Of a stretch of 64,000 bases of DNA, positions 57,827-64,000 are shown in pieces. A program made the translations under genes and the position numbers. The DNA lies in assembly GCA_026018925.1 (NCBI GenBank), contig JAKSZU010000012.1:48713207-48777206 (forward strand), given 5' to 3'. The notes below the pieces were generated by a model. The model saw only the letters and a program-made list of their open reading frames with translations. It did not search any database and had not been told where the DNA came from. Within the stretch, counting starts at the first letter, position 1; every line of letters starts with the position of its first letter. The DNA is from Tupaia tana (taxonomy: Eukaryota; Chordata; Mammalia; Scandentia; Tupaiidae).

Positions 57827-59180
57827 CATTTTCTCCACTCCTTTTCAATATAGTGCTGGAAGTCCTAGCCAATGCACTCAGACAAGAGAATGAAGTAAAA
57901 GGCATTTAAACAGGGAAAGAAGAGTTGGAATTATCTTTCTTTTCAGATGACACGATTGTATACATAAAAGATCTAAACATATCCACTAAAACACTTCTCA
58001 AAGCAATAAATAAATACAGTAAAGTAGCAGAATACAAAATTAACTTATGAAAATCTATAGCATTTCTATATACAAACAGCAAGCAGAGGCAGAACTGAAG
58101 AACGTAATACTATTTACCATAGCCATAAAAGTATAAGATACATAGGAATAAATCTAACCAAGGAAGACAAAGACCTCTACAAACAAAACTATGAAAATCT
58201 TTAAAAAGAAATTGAAAGTGACACAAAAAAGCAGAAGACCAACCCTTGTCCCTGGATAGAGAGAATTAATATAATAAAAAATGTTATCCTACACAAATTA
58301 ATATAAATCTTTAATGCAAGTCTTATAAAATATAAGAGATTTTTCACACATCTAGAAAAGACAATCATAAAATTTGTCTGGAATCATAAAAGACATCATA
58401 TTGACAAAACAATCCTGCCCAAGAAGAGTGGAGTGGGTGGCATATCATTCCCTTAACCCAGAATACATTATAAAGCTGTGATAATCAATTCGGCCTGATA
58501 TTGGCACAAAAACAGACAGGTGGACCAATGGACTAGAATAGAAACCCCAGAAATAACCCCCAAAGCATATAGCCAACTGATTTTTGACAAAGGAAACCAC
58601 TCAATCCATTAGGAAAAGGAAAACATATTTAGCAAATGATTCTGGAAAAACTGTGTATCTGCCTGCAGAAAGATGAAACTGAATCCCCACCTTTCACCAT
58701 TAACAAAAATCAACTCAAAATAGATCAAAGATCAAAGATGTGAACCTAAGACCTCATACTATAAAACTACTGGTGAAAAACACTGGGGAAACTCTTGGAG
58801 ACATTGGGGTAGGCATAGACTTCTTAAATAACACTCCCAAAACACAGGCAATAACCTCTAAAATAAACAAATTTGACTATATCACTTTAAGTTTCTGCAC
58901 AACAAAAGACTCAGTAATTAGTGTAAATCAACAACCCTCAGAATGGGAGAATATTTTTTTAATCTATGCCTCAGATAAGAGACTCATAACCAGAATGCAC
59001 AGCGAACTCAAGCAGCTTACCTGAGAAAAAAAAAAAAAAAAAAGATTAACCCAATTAAAAGATGGGAAAATGAGCTGAACAAAAATCTCTGTAGAGAAGA
59101 CACACAAACACCCAAAAGGCATGTGAGGAAATGCTCAACATCCCTCATCATAAAGGATATGCAGATTAAAACTACAATGA
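57827..59180 (+). mobile_element. L1 no. 1, inverted 5' part, uninterrupted
   Basis: ORF2 from the RT segment (damaged FSDDTIVY near 57945) to the QIKTTM residues near 59175. This is the state before L1 no. 2 entered units A and B. The jump to VQPLW in the antisense part means about 40 ORF2 codons are missing at the inversion. Confidence 0.85.
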
Positions 59181-60720
59181 GTCCCTTCTTGTTAATCATC
59201 AAGTTGTCCTGTTGTGAGCATCTCAAAGGTTCCTATAGAATCCCCACAGCTCAGAGGGCCTTTTTTCCCTCCTGAATCTGACTCCTACTCCACATTCTGG
59301 AGCATCCTCTCTCCTGCTATTACTGTAGCTGATGGAGCAGATATGACATTTGTCCCACAGCTACAATGTTCCTAGGCTGCTGTTCTCTGGTGTCTCAAAT
59401 GGCTTTAGAACTTAGTATGGGAGTCTGCCATGAGAGTTCAGATGTACTACTTTCAGAGAATAAGAGAAACAAAGATTTTCTGCTGAGAATTGACCCTGGT
59501 AGAGCCCCCTATAACCTTCTCTCTGTCTCTTTCTATCTCTGCTTTTTTCATTTTTAAAATTTTCCTTTTTTTTTAAGGTAAAGTACTTTCTAGTCTCTCA
59601 GATTCTCCTTTATCTTGCTAATAACCCCCTTCCCTTCTCCCATCTAGGAAAGGCAAAAAGGACAGGCCTTCAGAAGAAGACTGAATCTGCCATGAGAGAT
59701 GAGAGGTAGTGCTTTTGTACTAATTTCATTTTATTTCATGTCATTTTCTGTTTTTTAAAAGGAATAAATAAATAATTATTTCTAGCTGTTTTTCTTTTCT
59801 TTCTTTTTCTTTGTTTTGTTTTTTGGTTTTTTTTTTTTTTTTTTAATCCTTTTTCTTTTACCTTATCACTTTGCTGCTCAGCCTCCACACACTGAGTGTC
59901 TAGACAGATCTAAGTGAATCATAGCCAAACATCTGAATTCTATTAGGGTCAACATATTCCTCAATTCCAGCTAAATCTACCACACAAAGGGAGAAAAATG
60001 GAACACCAAAGAATTTGAAGATCACCTCCTCCTGCATGCCTCTGAATGCTCAGATTGAACTTCTTAAATTAGGAACAAATAACCCATCAGATGACTAGAA
60101 ATCACCACAGAGGCAAAAGAAATATGATAAACCAAGAAATATCCTCTCAACCAAGGGAAAAGAATAACTCCTCTTCATCCACAGACAGTACAATTGAATT
60201 CACCAAAACCACTAAGACAGGATACTAAGATTGGGAAGAGAGAAATGTCAAGTTACCTACAAAGGATATCCCATCAGGCTAACAGTGGACCTGTTATCGG
60301 AACCCATGTGAGCAAGGAAAGAATGGGAAAATATGCTCAAATTTTTGACTGAAAAACGATTTCAACCAAGAGTACTATACCAGAAAGATTATCCTTCATA
60401 TGAGAAGAAAACACAAGAACATTCTGAGATAAACAAAACCTGAAAGAATTTACCAACACCAGACCAGTTCTACAAGAAGTTCTTAAGGGAATGCTATACC
60501 AGAAAAAGTAAAGTCAGACAGACAGAAATAAGAGTTCAAAACCAACTAAGAAAATGGCCAGCTTAATAATAGGGGCAAGTCCAGAGATGAATGTTATCTT
60601 CCAGAATTTAAATGGAAAGATTGAACCACAACAGAAGATAGATTAAGTACATGAGTCTAAACTAGTGAAATAGAATTTTGACTTTTGTATAAAACATAAT
60701 TGATCAAATATGCTTTATTT
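59181..60720 (+). mobile_element. L1 no. 3, 5' region and ORF1 remnant
   Basis: Partner of 20399-22400, with ORF1 internally deleted near 60205. The tail is FTNTRPVLQEVLKG-like near 60450. Confidence 0.78.
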
Positions 60721-60899
60721 TCCAGAGTTAAGGATTTTTGTGTTCTCTTCAGTTGTTGACAGGTCCATGTACTTACTATTTGAACAGAATCCTAACCTGC
60801 TTCCTGGCTTTAAGTTTTAAGCAAATTTCTCTTAATATTTTTAAATTCTGATTTATTAAAGCTAAAACTGTCTTTCCTGAAATTAAAAAATATTTAAAA

Positions 60900-61760
60900 A
60901 TACCTATAAAAAAAGAAAAACCACAACAAGATACCACCTAGATCTTGTCAGAATGGCAAAGATTAAAAATACAAAAGTAATAAGTGTTGGCAGGGTTGTG
61001 GTGAAAGGGGAACTCTCCTAAACTGTTGGTAGGAATGTGAACTGGTTCAACCACTGTGAAAAACAATATGGAGTTCCTCAAAGATCTATAAGTAGAACTA
61101 CCATTTGATCCAGGAGTCCCACTTCTGGGTATCTACCCACAGGACAGAAAAATGCTCGGTTGAAAAAGCACTTGCACATTGATGTTTATTGCAACATTAT
61201 TCAGGATCGCTAAGACGTGGAACCAACTCAAATGTCCACAAACAGATGAATGGATTGAAAAAGTGTGGCAATATACTCTATGGAATACTACTCAGCCATA
61301 AAAATCAAGACCCTGGCATTTGAAAGACAGTGGATGAATATATAAGATTTATTTCTGAGTGGAGCAAGCCAGGCTATGAAAGAAAGATAATGTATGTATC
61401 TTTAATATAAACAGACTATCCACACTCTATGGTAGAGATTGAAATATTGGAGGGAAAAAAAAGCAGTAAAAATAATTATGGATGCTGAAGACAGTATGGA
61501 GCATGGGTGGGGGAAGGAATGAAGAGTATAGAGAAGGGTATCACAAGAACAAATAGAGAGGCATGACATTAGAGGGACAAAGAAATGGTTTATTACCTAT
61601 TGATGATAACATGTATAGCATTCTCAATGGATTGTTCTGAGAAGTATTTCATTTTAGGCAAATTCTCTTTACAAGCAAAATGATTGTGATTGAATGTTTA
61701 AAAAACGGAGAATACATAAAAATAATAAAAGAAGAATTGCTTCTAATATTACTTTAAAAG
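60900..61760 (+). mobile_element. L1 3' end, plus strand
   Basis: ORF2 C-terminus (TTRYHLDLVRMAKIKN-like near 60920; YSMEYYSAIKI near 61275), 3' UTR and A-rich end near 61735. Broken by stops. Confidence 0.83.
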
Positions 61761-61869
61761 TGACGACAACAACAACAACAACAACAAAAAGGTGGTCAAA
61801 ATCACCTTAATACCCAAACCAGACCAAGACAATCCCAAGAAAAGAAAAATACAGGCTAATATCTTTGTT
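61761..61869 (+). mobile_element. L1-like fragment with (CAA)n
   Basis: A (CAA)n run at 61763-61787, then sequence resembling the ORF2 stretch around KITLIPKPDQDN. Too short and broken to say more. Confidence 0.4.
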
Positions 61870-62665
61870 AAGACTTTCCCCCCCTAATTATTAGTATTTA
61901 TTCTCATTTTTTCCCATCCAGAATACACTGTTTATTGGCTCAATCAAGCACATCAACATATGTGTTGTAGTCAACAAACAATTTTCCATTTCCTATTTCC
62001 TGTATATTTTGTTATTTTTGCCATTCTTGATTCCCTATCTCTCACCATCTGCCGTGTCCAACCCTCCTCCCACACTTTCTCTGTTATCCATGGTTGCTTT
62101 CTATGCCTTTACCCCCATTTTATTTATTTGCTAAAGAACTTAATTAATCTAAATACTTCCAATAGCAAGCACAGCTGACATATACATATCCATGAACACA
62201 AGTCTGACCCTAGGCATAAACCTCAGTGAACAGAATGAACACACAACAAAGTAGCACCCAGCTGGGACTATTTAGCTTACTGCAGTCCTCAAATATGCAT
62301 TTTTTAAAATTTCATGAAAAATAGTTTTCATGATTTTTTTTTCTCCTGAAAATTTTTAAAATTAATTAATTTACATTCATCCCCTAATCATTGTCACAGC
62401 ATACAAAAAATGGTTATCCATCCAGAATATACTACATAGTGGCTTAATCATGCATGTTATTAATAATTTTCCATGTCTTGTTCTATATATATATATTCAT
62501 ATATATATTTACCCCTATGTTTGACCCTCTGCCATTTCCCACCCTCTTCTCACACTGTCTCTGGTGTCTACAGCTGACTTCCATTCCTTTTCCCTCCATA
62601 TTTTATTGATCATACAATTTCTTAAATAATCTAACTACTTTCAATAGCAAGTTCAGCTGGCAATT
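61870..62665 (-). repeat. Two diverged tandem L1-3'-UTR-like copies
   Basis: Segments 61870-62200 and 62340-62665 share an ordered set of blocks: ATCCAGAATA, an ATTTTCCAT block, CTGCC with TCC, TTTTATT, and CAATAGCAAG near the end. They look like antisense ends of related L1 elements. A TA-rich tract is at 62485-62510. Confidence 0.5.
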
Positions 62666-62829
62666 TCAAGAAAAGCAGTTTTGAATTGATAAGGAAATTT
62701 CCTTAAAACTTAAAGTCTGGAAACAGATTAGTATCCTGTTAAAATAGTAGGTATATGAAACTATTGACAGCTCAAGACAGGACAAAACTCTTAAAACCAG
62801 ACAACAAAGCCTAGAAGAAAAGCAGCAAT

Positions 62830-63546
62830 TTTTAATTTTTTTAAATTTTATTTATTTTTTAATACATTCAATCACATTTTTTAGCTTACAAGGTGATCAT
62901 TTCAATATGTGAACATTTCTCCCCGGTCCAGTTGAACATTTCTCCCTGGTCCAGTTGATCAAAATATAACAATACTACCTCCCTGTCTCAACAATGCTAT
63001 CTCCATATTCATCCTCCAAATGTTTTTCCCCAGGCCCCATTCCTCCACACACACCACATCTGGCATTCACATCCATCTCTTGTGTTTGTACATCCTTTAG
63101 CCCGTCAGCTTCAGTTACAGAGTGTGGACACTCAGTATATATTAAGTAGGGACATACAGTGTCTCTCCTTCATAGCCTGGCTTGCTTCACTCAGCAGTAA
63201 ATCTTCCATATTCTTCCACTTTCTGTCAAAAGCCAGGGTTTTGTTCTTTTTTATGACTGAATAGTATTCCATAGAATATATGTGCCACAGTTCCCATGAA
63301 CTCTCTTACACTGCTGGTGGGAATGTAAATTGGTCCAACCACTGTGGAGAACAATTTGGAGATTCCTCAAAAGTCTACCAATAGAGCTACCATATGATCC
63401 AGCAATCCCATTCCTTGGCATCTACCCAAAGGACAGAAGAATTCTTCATTGGAAAAGTGCTTGCACATCGATGTTTATTGCAGCACTTTTCACGATTGCT
63501 AAGACATGGAACCAGTCCAAATGCCCCCGTATGGATGAATGGATTG
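62830..63546 (-). mobile_element. Twin-primed L1 insertion with TSD
   Basis: 62830-63290 is antisense L1 3' end (poly(T), 3' UTR, up to the ORF2 tail). 63291-63546 is the adjoining ORF2 segment in the opposite orientation ([18 protein letters not shown] near 63395, MDEWIE at its end). The outer end of the inverted part abuts, in L1 coordinates, the start of the 3' part. TSD AAAGCAGCAAT (62819-62829 and 63547-63557). Confidence 0.85.
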
Positions 63547-63557
63547 AAAGCAGCAAT

Positions 63558-64000
63558 ATTTTAGTCAAAAGTCACAGAATGCTGTTTCAGCAGTTCAGTC
63601 TCATGTACTTTATCTTCTGTTGTGGTTCGATCTTCCCGATTGAATTCTGGGATATAACATTCAACTCCAGGCTTGTCCCTATGATTAAGTTGGCCATATT
63701 ATTAGTTTTTGAACTCTTATTTCTGTGTGACTACATTTAATTTTCCAGACATAGCACTCCCTTGAGAACTTCTTGGAGATCTGGTCTGGTGCTGGTAAAT
63801 TCTTTCAGGTTTTCTTTATCTGAGAATGTTCTTGTCTTTTCTTCCCATATGAAGGACAATCTTGCTGGGTACAGTATTCTCGGTTGTAATTGCTTTTCTC
63901 TTAACACTTTGAATATGTTTTCCCATTCTTTCCTTGCTCACATTGTTTCCAATGAGAGGTCTGCTCTTAGTCTGATGGGATATTCTTTGTAGGTAACTTG
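63558..64000 (-). mobile_element. L1 ORF1 end, antisense, runs off the window
   Basis: Minus strand reads the ORF1 C-terminal stretch (CAAGTTACCTACAAAGAATA at the edge, the YKEYPIRL-type block, then the FTSTRPDLQEVLKG-like end near 63765). Partial: the element continues past 64000. Confidence 0.75.

Larger units (their letters stand above)
47490..60760. repeat. Diverged duplication, unit C
   Basis: Homologous to 5440-22420 of unit A, including OR 3' flank beyond the A/B breakpoint (GCCTCCTTTGTCCAAAA near 47571 and 5512). It lacks L1 no. 2, which is present in both A and B, so C split off first. Both ends are approximate. Confidence 0.82.

Overview
This is nuclear DNA from a placental mammal. 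It is AT-rich, has almost no long ORFs, and is crowded with LINE-1 (L1) fragments, MIR elements, an ancient mariner relic, MaLR and solo-LTR pieces, and many copies of a tRNA-derived, polyA-tailed SINE. The SINE is not primate Alu, rodent B1 or carnivore CAN. The species cannot be fixed from the window; a lineage with its own tRNA-derived SINE, such as a colugo, is only a weak guess.

The only intact protein-coding genes I can support are three single-exon olfactory receptors on the minus strand: OR-A (5628-6566), OR-B (23815-24747) and OR-C (47696-48628). All three read as paralogs of OR5AN1, the musk/muscone receptor family. Each sits in a copy of one ancestral block: unit A about 5616-23794, unit B 23795 to about 43455, unit C about 47490-60760. 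A and B are recent tandem copies with nearly identical flanks. C is older and more diverged. A conserved splice acceptor lies 13-14 bases upstream of each ATG. A conserved, repeat-free block about 2.7-3.2 kb upstream carries a possible splice donor and a homeodomain-type site, and is my candidate for the first noncoding exon and promoter.

Layout: 1-5400 is unique flank with a CHMP5 processed pseudogene and a mariner transposase relic. From 5.4 to 43.5 kb lie units A and B; each runs OR gene, intron-like upstream sequence, MIR/SINE/MaLR repeats, then a nest of L1 elements inverted by twin priming. From 43.5 to 47.5 kb there is an old L1 and unique sequence. From 47.5 to 60.8 kb lies unit C. 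From 60.8 to 64.0 kb there are more L1 pieces, including a textbook twin-primed insertion with target-site duplications (TSDs). Insertions private to one unit (SINEs and two solo LTRs) give a relative chronology of the duplications.

I found no operon-like or otherwise undescribed molecular system. The points worth a second look are evolutionary: the A/B breakpoint just after the OR-B stop codon, mosaic similarity among the OR coding regions, SINE presence/absence that conflicts with the duplication order, and a solo LTR with a fourfold CCAAT-box repeat.
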